From assembly GCA_949752745.1 (NCBI GenBank), contig OX457027.1, positions 63,904,329 through 63,968,328 on the forward strand: DNA of 64,000 nucleotides, read 5' to 3'. The notes below the pieces were generated by a model that was not told where the DNA came from, made no database searches, and saw nothing but the letters and a program-made list of their open reading frames with translations. Positions 1-11,395 of this stretch are shown here, one piece after another; position 1 is the stretch's first letter, and the number at the start of each line of letters is the position of its first letter. Made by a program: the position numbers and the translations under genes. Source of the stretch: Protula sp. h YS-2021. Its lineage: Eukaryota > Annelida > Polychaeta > Sabellida > Serpulidae.

Positions 1-256
1 GCTGGGCCGGGGGGGGGGGGGGGGCTCATGGGTTGGTGAGCCGGGGGGGGGGGGGGCCTACCAACCTGATGTTTGGCAGGCCCCGGGGGGCTTGCCAAGC
101 TGGTGATGGCAGGCCCCGGGGGGCCTGTCGACCTACTGTACGGCTGGCCCCGGATTGCCTATCCATCAGTTGGTTGTAAGCTTGAGTCGCTCTGTGTGAC
201 GTCATTGATGGGTCAAAATACACAGCAGGCCAGCTCTAACCATGTCTCTATGAACC
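1..256. repeat. G-rich low-complexity sequence with short GGCAGGCCCCGG repeats
   Basis: Two long G runs are followed by partly palindromic repeats around GGCAGGCCCCGGGGGGC at about 75-130. No credible gene is seen. It probably belongs to the interior of the inverted-repeat element whose right end lies at position 1000. Confidence 0.6.
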
Positions 257-265
257 CTTTGCTGT

Positions 266-495
266 CCGGGTGCTCGGGTGCTCAAGAGCTCGAGTGCTCA
301 AGTGCTCGAGTGCTCGAGTGCTCAAGTGCTCGGGTGCTCGGGTGCTCGAGTGCTCAAGTGCTCGAGTGCTCAAGTGCTCGAGTGCTCGAGTGCTCGGGTG
401 CTCGAGTGCTCGGGTGCTCAAGTGCTCGAGTGCTCAAGTGCTCGAGTGCTCGAGTGCTCGAGTGCTCGAGTGCTCGGGTGCTCGGGTGCTCGGGT
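266..495. repeat. 10-bp satellite (GTGCTCGAGT / GTGCTCAAGT / GTGCTCGGGT)
   Basis: About 22 tandem decamers differ mainly at one dinucleotide (GA, AA or GG). The array is open in several frames on both strands only because of the repeat, so the Cys-Ser-rich translations are artefacts. It lies just inside the recognisable end of the inverted-repeat element. Confidence 0.9.
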
Positions 496-1000
496 GTCAT
501 TTTGTCCGGGCACCATTTTGTCCGGGTGTCATTTTGTCTGGCTGCCCGTTTGACTGGTCGTTTGAATGGTTGCCCGTTTGAATGGTTGTTTGAATCGCCG
601 CCCACTCTCCATATTATGTCATTATGACGTTCATATGACGTTCATATGACGTTCATATGAAGTTCATATGACGTTCATATGACGTTCATATCACCTCCAT
701 ATCACCTCTATATCACCTCCATATCACCTTCATAACACGTCTAGATCACGTCATAATGACGTCACTGTTTTAGAACCCCCGTGGGGGTTTGAAAACACCA
801 CGTGACGTCACTATGACATCCATATGGTAACCATATGGTAACCATATGATAACCATATAATAACCATATGACGTCAATATGACCTTAATATGACGTCAAT
901 ATGACGTCACTGTTTTAGAACCCCCGTGGGGGTTTGAAAACACCACGTGACGTCACTATGACGTCACTTCCTGTTTTCAAACCCCCGTTTTCTCCCTACT
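496..1000. mobile_element. Right terminus of a second member of the CRE-rich inverted-repeat element family
   Basis: The order of motifs matches the outer part of the right arm of the complete element at 58500-58987: CCGTTTGAATGG repeats, ATGACGTTCAT repeats, CATATCACCTCC repeats, a CRE pair, a short CCCC...GGGG hairpin, GGTAACCATAT repeats, a second CRE pair, then the terminus CCTGTTTTCAAACCCCCG...CCCTACT. The last base is 1000. The matching left end lies outside the window, so the target duplication (expected TGAATC) cannot be tested. The sequence is diverged from the complete element, which shows that the family is older than that single insertion. Confidence 0.85.
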
Positions 1001-3050
1001 TGAATCAACTAATTGCAATCGGTTGATTGCATTTCAATTGCTTGCAATTAGGTGCAAATGGATATAAAAAGAAGGATGAACATGGGTTCAAATCAGTATT
1101 TCTGAGTGAAGAAATAGTGAAATGGAAATACATAAATCACTGCTTTCAAGTGAATAATAATACGACTGAGTTGATTTCATAATGATAATAGACGAGATCA
1201 CTCACCCTTCCATCTGTCCCATGTAAATGGATCAGTCGTTGTTCAAATAAACTTGTAATTAAGCAGACACAGTTTCCAGAAAACGTTAGTAATTAGGAGT
1301 TACAATCTGAATTCCTCACTTCCACAAACCCAACCCCATATTATCCAGAATTGCAATTAAGCTTCAATAGCTTACAGTAACCACTGATTTAACTATTGAG
1401 AAGAAAGGATGATTGGTAAAATTTATAGCAGGCAGTGCGGGGGGGGGGGGGGCTGTTCCCCGGGGGTTTGTGTTTGGGGGTTATTCCTAGGCCCTCGTAA
1501 AAAAAGGGGTTTATTCCGGGGGGGATGGTTATTCCCGTGTGTTGTTCCTACAACCGCACATTAATCCTTGTCGTTTTCAGGGTTCACTGGTTCAGAATAT
1601 GTGACATCGAAGCCTCAAGGGATTAAGTTGGGTAATATTTATCTGCTGAGAACAAGTTCGCTCGCCAGACCATCTTTGTCTTGTGTTGCAGCAGCTCCAA
1701 TACACAAGGATTAAGGGTCGTAAGACTACTAGCGTGTTAACTGGGCAGAAGTGACAGATTAGACACCTGGGCGTTTGATATAACGTAGAACTTTTTTGGC
1801 GTGATGGAAGTCCGGAGCATTTGCTTGGGGATGTATAGTAAAATATCGCCCCCATCATTTTTTCGGCTGAAACATCGTCGGATGAAAGGCCCTAGAACGA
1901 AATGTGGATTCCCGAACGGATGTCATATTTTTAACAGCACAACCTGCTAATGTGCGGCAAACTGCGTGTTTGTGTATGTGACATCTAGTATAAATGGTGA
2001 TGTCACACAGGACACTTCATTTGCGTAGTCCATAATTCACTAGAATGTGAGAAGGTTTATCGTCAGTTAAAACTTAAGTCTTAAAGCAGAAGGAGGAAGG
2101 ATGGGAAGAGGTCGGGCAAGGCCGCACACGTACACTAAGATGTGATACTACTGGGGGATGGGGGAAGTCTAGTGTGGGCGTACAAAAACACGGCATACAT
2201 GCGATTATGTAAGGAATAGGGGGGAGGAAGGGGATGGAGGTGGGCAGAATTTCGGTCGCTGAAAGAACTTGATGTTGCTGATCCCTAAGCTGCATGGTTA
2301 CAGTTGATGAATAAAGCATGAAAAAGGGTGATTTTTATAGCAGCATCGCCCTGGAGGGTAAACACTTAGGTGTAGGGGCATGGCGCAATGGCGACAAGGT
2401 GTCTGGGCTGGGCATTGTACGTGTTCATATTGTACTCGGATTTTTTTGGTAATACTGATTTCGGCAAAATGATTAAAGTCAATTTCATGTAGAATTTTCG
2501 ATTAAATTTAAATAAATGTCACGTAATGGCAAAATTCTAATTTTAGCAGAAGCAGACTCTTTAGTAGTCATTTTCGGATGTACACCCAAATATAAGTTTC
2601 AAGCAACATTTCCAACTAATATTTCTTCATAATTATCTTGTATAAGCTAAAATTCACACACTTTTTGGTGCCCCACTCGCCAACTAGCTTTGTTTGCCTC
2701 TTACGTGAAATGAAAACATTTCTTTGCCTCCGACTAGCCATATTTTTAATGACGCAACCTGCTTTTTTTTTTTGAGACATAAAATCAATCTATTGCGACA
2801 GATATTTTGCCAGTAGGAAGAAGACTAATTTTTGAACATGAAAAAAAGTGGTCAAGGGGTTAAGAAAATGACTTCTACAACCATTCAAAAGAGACGAGGG
2901 AAAACTGCCGGTCGGCGGCTCACTATGGCCTCTGGTCCGCCTCAAGCTGTCATCTGCAAAGCAGGACAGTCTTAGACGAAATGATTCAAGATCACTTAAG
3001 CAAAAGCGCAGATATGTCAAAATCAGAGAATCCCCAAGTCGGACGACACG
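1001..3050. other. No recognisable gene; AT-rich with G-run patches
   Basis: Nothing coding is supported. Between 1438 and 1530 there are G/C runs with repeated GGTTATTCC motifs. Small ORFs on the minus strand (1592-1858, 2074-2319) have no domain and ordinary non-coding composition. Confidence 0.5.
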
Positions 3051-3053
3051 CAG

Positions 3054-3691
3054 ATGGCGGCTTTCCTCTGGCGTCTCAAAGACAAAGCGGCCCTGGAGGA
3101 TGACGCGTGGCTCACCAGAAAAACACCAGGTATTGCCAAACCCCTCTTTGTCCACGATTTTTGTGGCTCCTTCCTCGGCTCCCAGAGCGAGGAGTCCGTA
3201 CTCTCGATGCAGGGCGATGCGCGCACCATTCTCTCCACATCCGGGCGTAAAAGCAAGCGCGATGACAGCACGCTGCAGCGAACGACCAAAGGGCTAGGGC
3301 GGATTTACGAGGCCCTCTCACGCTCTGGACATTTCAAATCGCAGGAGGATCGAGACTGGTATAAGTTCGCCGACATGTGCGAACACTATCCCGTCAGCCG
3401 GTGCATGCGGTACGATTTTGAGTACCAACAGCGAGTTCACACTGGTCAACTGAGATGGGGAGAGGACGACACTTAGCTTATGGAGGTGTGCATTTTCAAG
3501 GGCCCAGAGGGACGGCCCCGCTACCCCGATTCCCGCTCCAGACCACAGACTGCCAGAGACCACAACGGGAAAGAGGTTGCTCCATTTCCGGATGCAGGTT
3601 TTCCCACGTATGCATGAAGTGCTTCAGGGACCACCCCAGTAGGCTCTCGCCTAGCAATCTGACGTCTCTAACCCGCACACTGAGAGGCTAA
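3054..3691 (+). pseudogene. Decayed gag-like ORF of a DIRS-type retrotransposon, with zinc knuckle
   Basis: A 140-aa open stretch (3054-3476) carries a generic helical gag-like composition. In a shifted frame, about 3455-3690, there is a cysteine/histidine module (RERGCSISGCRFSHVCMKC followed by a DHP motif). It resembles the CCHC-like knuckle near the end of gag in DIRS and related retroelements. The frame break between the two parts means no intact protein is made. The RT, RNase H and recombinase remnants downstream on the same strand support assigning it to the same element. No start codon is defended, because the gene is dead. Confidence 0.55.
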
Positions 3692-3734
3692 CCGACTGGG
3701 AACGCCTACGCGATTAGAATAGTGATCGATCCAT

Positions 3735-4035
3735 TATTCTAAACGGCATACAGAACGGTTTCGAAACTGTGAACAAAAACATTCAGTCCCTCGGAAGCCC
3801 CCAATAGTAGATCCACGGAATCAAAGTGCACAGGCTTTTTTAAGGGATGGTGGGATGCCTCAGTGGGCGTTAATTTTGAATTCCGTGATAGTTGATCTAA
3901 CCCACCGCATTCGCTTAGCGAAGGCAACTGGAGCGAAAGTCAATCCCCTGCTTTCCACCCCGAGCTGGAATCGAATTCGAGACCTTGGGTTTACCAGACC
4001 AACGCTCTAACCAACTGAGCTAACCGTCACCCTCC
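3735..4035 (-). mobile_element. tRNA-derived SINE candidate inserted in the DIRS remnant
   Basis: On the minus strand, a tRNA-like head at about 4032-3955 has a good A box (TTAGCTCAGTTGG), a loop CTGGTAA that reads as a threonine-type anticodon (GGT), and a B-box-like ATTCGATTCC. About 220 bp of unrelated body follows. It lies between the DIRS gag and RT parts. No clear flanking duplication was found, so the boundaries are approximate. The alternative is a solitary tRNA pseudogene. Confidence 0.55.
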
Positions 4036-4155
4036 GCCCCCCGTTGATTCTAAAATAAAGAAAGAACTCTCGCTGGGACTACGGAATTACTCACGACAAA
4101 CCCACAATAGTCTCGTCCATCTCGGCGGTCCTTAAGGATAATGGCGGTATGTGCG

Positions 4156-5139
4156 TTATTCCCAGTTGGTATTGAAAATACAAAATGGGGATGGCTTGCC
4201 TCGAATTCTTCACCAATTCTTTTTCCTCCCTTTTTAATTTTTTTCTTCTTCCGCCGAATCGGTTTCCAGATATCCCCTCCAAGACCGCTGAAGCTAGACC
4301 AACCAAACTTGGCACATGTATGGAGGGTCATCTGAAGTGGTGCACCTGATAAAAAATTTTTACCTTGACCTTACTGGTCAAGGTCAAATCGCGAAAAAGG
4401 TCAATCGGCTTCCAGACATCTACAGCAAGGCCATTGAAGCCAGAAAAGCCAAACTTGGCACATAAATAAAAAGCGATGTGATCTGAAGCAATCGATAAAA
4501 ATTTTTGACCTTGACCTTGACATCGCAAAAAACGTTGTTTAAGATAAACAATGATTTATCTCGAAAACGGTGAGAGATAGGGCAATTCTGACCTCATTTT
4601 CGACCTCCATCCCTATACGACGATACGTGAGGTATAACTTCCGGTGTCCTTGACCTTCAGATCACTTTGGAGCCCCAAACCGGAAGTTGGCCTTCATCTT
4701 GAAAACGGTAAGAGATAGAGCAATTCTGACCCCATCTTCGCCCTCCACCCCTATACGACGATACGTAAGGTTTAACTTCCGGTGTCCTTGACCTCCAGGT
4801 CACTTTGGAGCCCCAAACCGGAAGTTGGCCTTCATCTCGAAAACGGTAAGAGATAGAGCAATTCTGACCCCATTTTCGACCTCCACCCCCTATACGACGA
4901 AACGTAAGGTATAACTTCCGGTGTCCTTCACGTCCAGCTTACTTTCGAGCCCCAAACTGGAAGTTGTCCTTTATCTGGAAAACGGAAAGAGATAGAGCAA
5001 ATTTTTGGCCTTGACCTTACCGGTATAGTTAGTAGTACTTAGACATGTGAAAGTTGTTAACAAACTGCAATATCATCTACCTTCCGTTTTAAGTTATCAT
5101 TCCAAGTGGGGCTAATTCGCTGCGCGAATTTCAGTCTAG
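4156..5139 (+). mobile_element. Helentron-like non-autonomous element (HINE)
   Basis: The 3' end is clear: an AATTCGC / GCGAATT hairpin (perfect 7-bp stem) at about 5114-5130, then TCAGTCTAG followed by T. A subterminal CATTCCAAGTGGGG just before the hairpin is an imperfect inverted copy of the 5' motif TTATTCCCAGTTGGTATTG near 4156, which also opens a hairpin. The interior has the GGTTTCCAGA...GAAGCTAGA...AACTTGGCACA segment and about 140-bp repeats with TGACCTTGA, as in the other elements here. It interrupts the DIRS remnant. Confidence 0.75.
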
Positions 5140-5149
5140 TTCATGACTA

Positions 5150-6412
5150 TTCTCAGCCAGCGGGAAGCTCAATCAACAGCTTCGCTTGCCCGGACAAGCA
5201 TATATTTACGTCCATGGACGCGATCACCTTAACCAAGCAGGGATCATTTATGGCTGGGGTAGACATTGAATCTGCATAGATACCTACCCCTCAGCTCATT
5301 CTCCAAGAGTTTACAGGCCTGAAATTTAAGTTCAGTGGGTTTAAACACCATACATACCTCGTGGACACGAGACTCACCTTCGGCGAGTCGCTGATTGTCA
5401 GAATCTTTCCTCGGATAACGCATGCTGCACCGGAGAGGTATCAAGGCGGTGATCTGTTACCTTGATGACTTTTTTATCACGGCGGACACATTCGAAGACG
5501 TCCATGTCTCACCAGCATGCTCAGTACCCTCGGGTTCTCCATCAATTGGAGTAAATGCGCATACCCAAACCAGTCTTTAACCTTTCTCGGCGTTCTAATC
5601 GATACTAATAACTGCATTCCCTCCTCCTCTCGCGAGAAACTAGAGGATTTGTAAAACACCCTGCGATTATGGTCCAATAACGAACGCAAACGAGCATCCA
5701 AAAAGAGACATCCAGAGCTTGCTGGGGAAGTTTAGCTGGATCGTCCTGGTAGTACACGTCGTGCGCCCAGTCACGCGTCGCCTCATCCTGCTGATGACGT
5801 CGCTGCGCCGCCCCCATTGCCGCGTCCGTATCTGCGCTGATACGCGCCGCGATATCGCTACGCTAAACCAATTATGCAACTGATTCAACGGCAAGTGTCA
5901 TTTCGTTCGAGAAAGGCCTTTGCCCGATCCTGCATACATCGTAAAGGACAGCAGCTCTGTCGCTGCTGAAACAGCCCTGGTCCACGGGACCCTCGCGCTA
6001 GATTGGTGCTACTGTTACTAGCGTATCGACGTTCCGCTCCTCGAAACGCAACATATTAGTGTTAAATAACTGGCCGCGGTGCACCTAGTTCTGCACCTTT
6101 GAAAGGCCTTGTACACAGGGAAGAAAGTGAGGATCTTATCCGACAATATGGCTATACTTCATACCCTCAATAGCGGATCTATTCGCAATGTTACGGCATC
6201 GGACATCCTAGTTGATATCATGTTAATATGTATCCAATTTAACACTAGTATTACGGCGTCGTTCATACCCGCAGGAGAGAATGAGTTAGCCGACAGTATA
6301 TCGAAACTAAGCAATTCATCGCACGCCACCTACGCCCTCGCTCACGTACCAGTCTCGGACCTTCACAATCAGGTCGATCGAGTATCAATGCTTTTCCGGT
6401 TTCAGGAGTGAT
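5150..6412 (+). pseudogene. DIRS-like reverse transcriptase and RNase H, decayed
   Basis: Read across frameshifts and stops, the plus strand shows the RT order: a FMAGVDIESA segment near 5250, HHTYLVDTRLTFGESL near 5345-5395, the catalytic YLDD at 5458-5469, and FLGVLIDTNNCIP near 5584. An RNase H part follows in an open frame at 6109-6411, with SDNMAILHTLNSGS and a later PAGENELADSIS. Order and motifs fit YR-encoding DIRS-like retrotransposons, which carry RT, RNase H and then a tyrosine recombinase. In-frame stops and frame changes make it non-functional. Confidence 0.8.
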
Positions 6413-6558
6413 TCGGGAAACAGCGTTATTGGATATGGAAGTGAGGCAGCTGCGCTCTGCGGCGTACTCCGACAATACCCACACCGCCTAATCCACCCAT
6501 GTAAAGGCATTGCTGCCGTTTTGTGCGTACTTTCGCCGTCGCCCAGTCCCGGACACGG
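6412..6558 (+). pseudogene. Tyrosine recombinase, N-terminal fragment (DIRS-like)
   Basis: After the RNase H end, the plus strand encodes a segment ending in FLPFCAYFRRRPVPDT. This resembles the N-terminal SAM-like part of a DIRS tyrosine recombinase. It is cut at 6558 by an inverted-repeat insertion and resumes at 7424 (PDTVLCCVCF...). Stops are present. Confidence 0.6.
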
Positions 6559-7423
6559 GTCTAGGCGGTATCCCCCCGGCGGACTCCCCCCTGCCAACTC
6601 CCCCCTGGCGATCTCCCCCCGTAGGCTGACTCCCCCCGTCCTTCTCCCCCCATGGCAGATTTTTTTTTAGTTAGTAAAACTTAAATCAGCAAAACTTGTA
6701 CATTTCATTCCTTATTTAATTTTCAACCTCACCTTTCATCTACTTTTACATAATTATCACTAGGAAATTAATCTGCTTTAAAATCCAATTACGAAATTAC
6801 AATCAAACACTAACTGTAAACTGATCTTTCAAATGCGATCACGAAATTTAATTTACAGATCACCAGCTTTACTGTGTCACTACGTTACTGCTTTCCTCGT
6901 ATAGTCGTAATCAATTCCATCTTGATGTGGTAATTTGGCCACTTTTTGGTGAGCTTTTATACAGCCATTTACGTTCTCCGGACTCAAATCTGATATCCAT
7001 AAATAAACCAAACTACTCCGGAAAACATCATTATCAGTAGCCTACTCTGGCGGTGAAGGCTAATAAGCAATTGCAATTCTTGTGCATGCAATTAGCATAA
7101 CACTAGATCCGACGTTTCATTGATTCGGTCAAAAATTCAATATATCAGTCACTTAATTAAACAGATTAAAGAAACATCAATAACCCTTTGGTCTTCATAC
7201 ATCAATAAGGAAAGCAAGTTTGAGGGGGGAGAAGGAAAAAAAGGATTGAAATGTACAAGTGTTGCTGATTAAGTTTTAAAAAATCTGCCGTGGGGGGGGG
7301 GGGGGAGAAGGACAGGGGGGGAGACCGCCTAGGGGGGGGGGGAGACCGCCAGGGGGGGAAATCGCCCGGGGGGAAACCGCCGGGGGGGGGGGGAAAGCGC
7401 CAGGGGGGAGACCGCCTGTTTCC
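6559..7423. mobile_element. MULE-like non-autonomous element with long G/C-rich terminal inverted repeats
   Basis: The insert is flanked by an 11-bp direct repeat CCCGGACACGG (6548-6558 and 7424-7434), which splits one reading frame of the recombinase remnant. The ends are inverted repeats of roughly 110 bp that begin AGGCGGT(A/C)TCCCCCC and continue as C-rich blocks to a CTCCCCCCATGGCAGATTTTTT-like junction, mirrored at about 7285. The AT-rich core encodes nothing convincing. Long inverted ends plus a 9-11 bp duplication fit Mutator-like non-autonomous elements. Class assignment is inference; the insertion itself is directly visible. Confidence 0.75.
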
Positions 7424-8188
7424 CCCGGACACGGTGCTATGCTGCGTCTGTTTTTTGGGCCGCACTCGTAAGCCCCAGTCCGCCAGGTGCTACCTCTCCG
7501 CGATCCGTTTTTTGCACCTGGAGCAATACCACCCCAAACCAACCGAGGAGAACTAGCGCCTAAAGACACTGGCAGAAGCGAAGCGAAGCACGGCACCCCA
7601 CCGAAACAAAAAATTCGCGTCATCACTAGACATTCTTGCACGATTCCTTTCCTGTATTGGACCTGGAAAAGTCGATGAACATGTGTGTCTGGGCGGTATG
7701 CCTAGTGGGGTTTTTCACCGTCTTCGGGAAATCGACCATACTCACATGTTCATAGGACAGTCATGACTGCCGCAAAGACTTGTGCCACTGAAACGTGACC
7801 TTTCTCGCCGACAGGGTCCTGATTCACGTCAAACACAAAAACCATGCTCGATTTTTCCCACCAAAACGTGGTCCCCCTCCCCCGCATTCCCGGCTCCGAC
7901 CTATGCCCGGTCTATGCCTTCGGTCGCCCCTTCACTACAACTCACTCTCCGCGCGACTCTCTCCTTTTCTCCTTCAAACGCGACGGCGCCCTGGTCACCC
8001 TGTACCATACGATATTCTGTCCACTGCTCAGACGAAGCCTTGGAAATATAGGGCTAGACGACACTCAGTGCAGCGGTCACATTCTCCGCCGGGCAGGGGC
8101 CAGTTCTGCTCTGGTATGTGGCCTCTTCTCTGGGGTCATGAAATCGCAGGGAGATAAGGAACTGGAAATTAGGCAATCAGTGAACTGA
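7424..8188 (+). pseudogene. Tyrosine recombinase, catalytic part (DIRS-like), decayed
   Basis: Plus-strand segments give KPQSARCYLSAIRFLHLE, then an LVGFF-type segment near 7705, and a long frame ending at 8188. That frame contains PLPRIPGSDLCPVYAF, LVTLYHTIFCPLLRRSLG and finally CSGHILRRAGASSAL...GVMKSQGD. The SGH-LRR-GA signature and the QGD that follows match the box II region (H-x2-R) of DIRS recombinases. Several stops lie between the segments. It continues the fragment at 6412-6558 across the inserted element. Confidence 0.75.
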
Positions 8189-8335
8189 CTGGTCCCTAAT
8201 TTCAGACAATTCACGAACTGCCTGAAAATTTTAGTCAATTCACGAATTGCCTGACCCCTATAAGGCAGTTCACGAATTGCCTGAAAATTTCAGGCAATTC
8301 ACGAATTGCCTGAATACACAAATTGCCTGTAACAT
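8165..8335. repeat. Palindromic tandem repeat, CAGGCAATTCACGAATTGCCTG type
   Basis: About five copies of a 30-38 bp unit are built round inverted halves AGGCAATTC / GAATTGCCT, spaced by AAAATTT. Each unit can fold as a hairpin. It directly abuts the recombinase remnant, so it may be part of the DIRS terminal structure. Confidence 0.8.
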
Positions 8336-9177
8336 ATATAAAGCATGCGTGCAAGCAAACCGTAAGAGAATGTACTTACAAGTATACTGTAGTTTTATAT
8401 GATAAAAAAGAGGGTTGAAACAGTGCCAGATAAAGCACGACTGAGATCATGACTAAATATAGATCTAGACATAAACTTGTCGTGGCCTGTTTGAAATCGA
8501 ATACCAAACGCAGGCATCGACAAATGCCATAAACCATGAACACAGTCAAACAATTAGTTTATATTTTTGTCTTAGGCAGAAAGAACTTTTTATTGGCAGT
8601 TTTACTGACCCGGCTGGGGATCAGAAACAAAATTATTTTTCCTTAACTAAGATTTTAATACTATACGTGGGAAAATTATTGAAATACAGATTTTCCTTTG
8701 CAAACAAAGATGTGATTCCAAACTGAATGTTGTTTTACAGTATCAGAATCCATATAAACACAATATAAATGTTTGAACTTCTGATACCACTCGTTCTAAC
8801 TGCAGCAAAATATTTTCCAAAGTCGTGATATGTTGATTTTTTTTTATTTTAATTATTATTCTGCATATCCCCAAAATCGGGCAAAAGCCCATTTGGGGGA
8901 TCTGAGATTTTTACACATTTACACGTAAACACAATTTTTGCAGTTTAGCTAAAAGACTTGAGGTGAAAAATACAATGTCCCGACGCGGTATTCACGAAAG
9001 CAGGCATTTTGGGTTTGACTTAAGGGCTAACCCATCGAGTGAACTATAATGAATACGGCGGCTGCAATGGAAAATTAACTGGATAAAATATATCTGAAAG
9101 TGTATGTACTTTGAATTGGACCGGTTTATTGCAGTATTTATGCTGAATATTGCAAACACTTGTAAAGAGTGCTGTTA
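8336..9177. other. No gene; one small inverted-repeat MITE candidate
   Basis: The sequence is AT-rich. At about 8988-9058 the motif GGTATTCACGAAAGC is mirrored by ATGAATACGGCG, resembling the ends of a small MITE found in the TEX264-like introns. A short hairpin CCCCAAAATCGG...TTTGGGGG lies near 8870. No coding signal was seen. Confidence 0.4.
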
Positions 9178-10156
9178 TTTCGTAATCTTGCTGTTTATTT
9201 TAATTACTGAATTAGGGCGAATATTTTAATTCGAATATTATGATGACATCATCGTTTTTTAAGATAAGGCCAGGGAGGTGGGAAAGGTGGAGTGGATTTC
9301 GCAATACTTAAAGAATATTCCAAAATATCTTCATTCAAATATACATGTTTCTGTGTTGTTATATTCTTCAGGCATTTGTTTTTTGTCCCCTTTAAAATGA
9401 TCTAGATACACCATTAAAATTATGCTTTTTGGCAACATTTTATTCTTTGGAAATTAATACATTCCCTTAGGTTTGGAATCGTATCAGTTTGTAGGAAACC
9501 CATTCTATTTAAATTCAAAAACATTTTAGAAAGGATTTATACAGAAGTTTGCAAGTCTAGGAATGAAGTTTTAGTATTTCAAAATGCATTCATGTATTTT
9601 TCACAAAGTTGTAACCTGGCGCTAAATAAAACATAAAAAAACTTGTAGCGCATGGAAACGTTTATATATATCGCGCATTTATGTGAAACTATCTCTTGAG
9701 AACCAGGTAGTGGGGGGGGGGGGGGGGGGGGGGGGTTAACGTTCCAATTGGTTACAGTGCGCGTCCTTGACTTTTTTCAAACCAATTCCTTAACGTGAAG
9801 TGCTTATTTTGAAATAATACCCTCCCCCCTTTTTTAACCACACGAGGAGTGAAATTTCGATACAACCCCCTTTTTATAAGAAACGAGGAGTGCTGAATGA
9901 GAAATATCTATTTTTTTTTTATGAAATTGGCAGTGCTCCTCGCAGATCGCATCTGACCTCAGAATTACCCCCCCCCCCTTTCTCCGCTTTTTTTTGTTTT
10001 GTTTTGTATTGTTTTGGGGGGCAAGCATTGTAACACGTGAGATACACCGTTTTCTCTCCGTTTAAATGAATAGCAATTACTAATTGTAATATTCTAATTC
10101 TGGAAAGATTTAAGTTTCTGGGCAAATGACAGCGCATTGACAAACTGGGCTATAAT

Positions 10157-10392
10157 TAACGCTTGGAACTTCGTTCCAAGAAGTTATTGTTTTTCCTCGA
10201 ATTGTGGGCGTAAAGTACCTCTTTTTTTTCCTTTTTAACGCTTGGAACTTCGTTCCAAGAAGTTATTGTTTTTCCTCGAATTGTGGGGGTTAAAGTACCT
10301 CTTTTTTTCCTTTTTAACGCTTGGAACTTCGTTCCAAGAAGTTATTGTTTTTCCTCGAATTGTGGAGGTGAAAGTACCTCTTTTTTTTCCTT
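10157..10392 (+). repeat. Triplicated 5'-terminal segment of the Helentron-like concatemer
   Basis: Three tandem copies of about 80 bp each start AACGCTTGGAACTTCGTTCC (a CTTGGAAC / GTTCCAAG hairpin), continue with TTATTGTTTTTCCTCGAATTG and end in a T-rich tract. The segment occurs only at the left end of the concatemer and not at the inner unit junctions. Confidence 0.85.
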
Positions 10393-11395
10393 TTTTTGTT
10401 AGTTTTTTGTTTTTTTTTGTTTTTTTTCTTCATTTTTTTTTTCACGCAAAAAAGTCCGCGTCGGTTTCCAGACATCTCCTCCGAAACGGCTGAAGCTAGA
10501 AGAATGAAATTTGGCACACTTAAAGTCGATTATGCGAAGTGGTGCTAAATGAATTTTTTATTGACCTATGACGTCATCATCTGCGTCTTGTGACGTCACG
10601 CAGATTTCATAGCTTAATATCTCCAAAACCGCTGGATCTAGAGGTTCGGAGCTAAATACGTCATGAGACTACTTTTTGACAAATAACACCGTGATAGCAC
10701 TATTTTTTACGTATTGCGTAATTCTGACGTCATTTCTACGTTTTCTGTTCCTGGTCGGTTTTAAAGCGGGATTTTTGCGCACAGTATACAGAAAGCTTAG
10801 TTGTATACGAATTGACGGTTAAAAGTAACTTTTAACTGCCAAACGCCCTGTAAAACGCCCCACCCCACCCCCAAAATACGTAAACAAAATACTGCCATCA
10901 CAAGGTCAGCAAGTAAACAGATACTGTAGTACTCGCAGTAGCTATTTGCGTTATGTGTGCCAAATAAGGATAAGCATAAATAAGCAATGTTGCTGTAACT
11001 GGCTGATACAGAAAGGCTCCCATCACTGTGCGCATGCAATGCTGCCTTCATGGCACTCATACTGGAGTGTACTTAAGTGTTTTTTTTCATAAAGCAGCCG
11101 ACTGCGTTTTTGATTACAAAGAGAACAAGTTGCTTCTTAAATTTCATAGTCTTTTGCAAGTTATTTATTTGACAAAGCTGATTATAAAAGCTGTTTGTCC
11201 TTGTGTTTTACAAAGTTCTGTGCAGGATAAGGAAGAGCCACTCGAAAAGTAGGTATTCGTTGACTTAATAAAAAGTTTAAAATGCCATTGAAACAGGAAT
11301 CTGTTTACAGTGAGTGTGTGTGTGGGGGGGGGGCAGGGAGTAGTTAGTGTTCAATTAAAGGGTTGAATGTTCTACGGGGTTATTCAAAATATGAC

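Noticed and set aside
266..605. Several overlapping Cys/Ser/Arg-rich ORFs on both strands
   Set aside because: They are translations of a 10-bp satellite; all frames stay open because of the repeat period.
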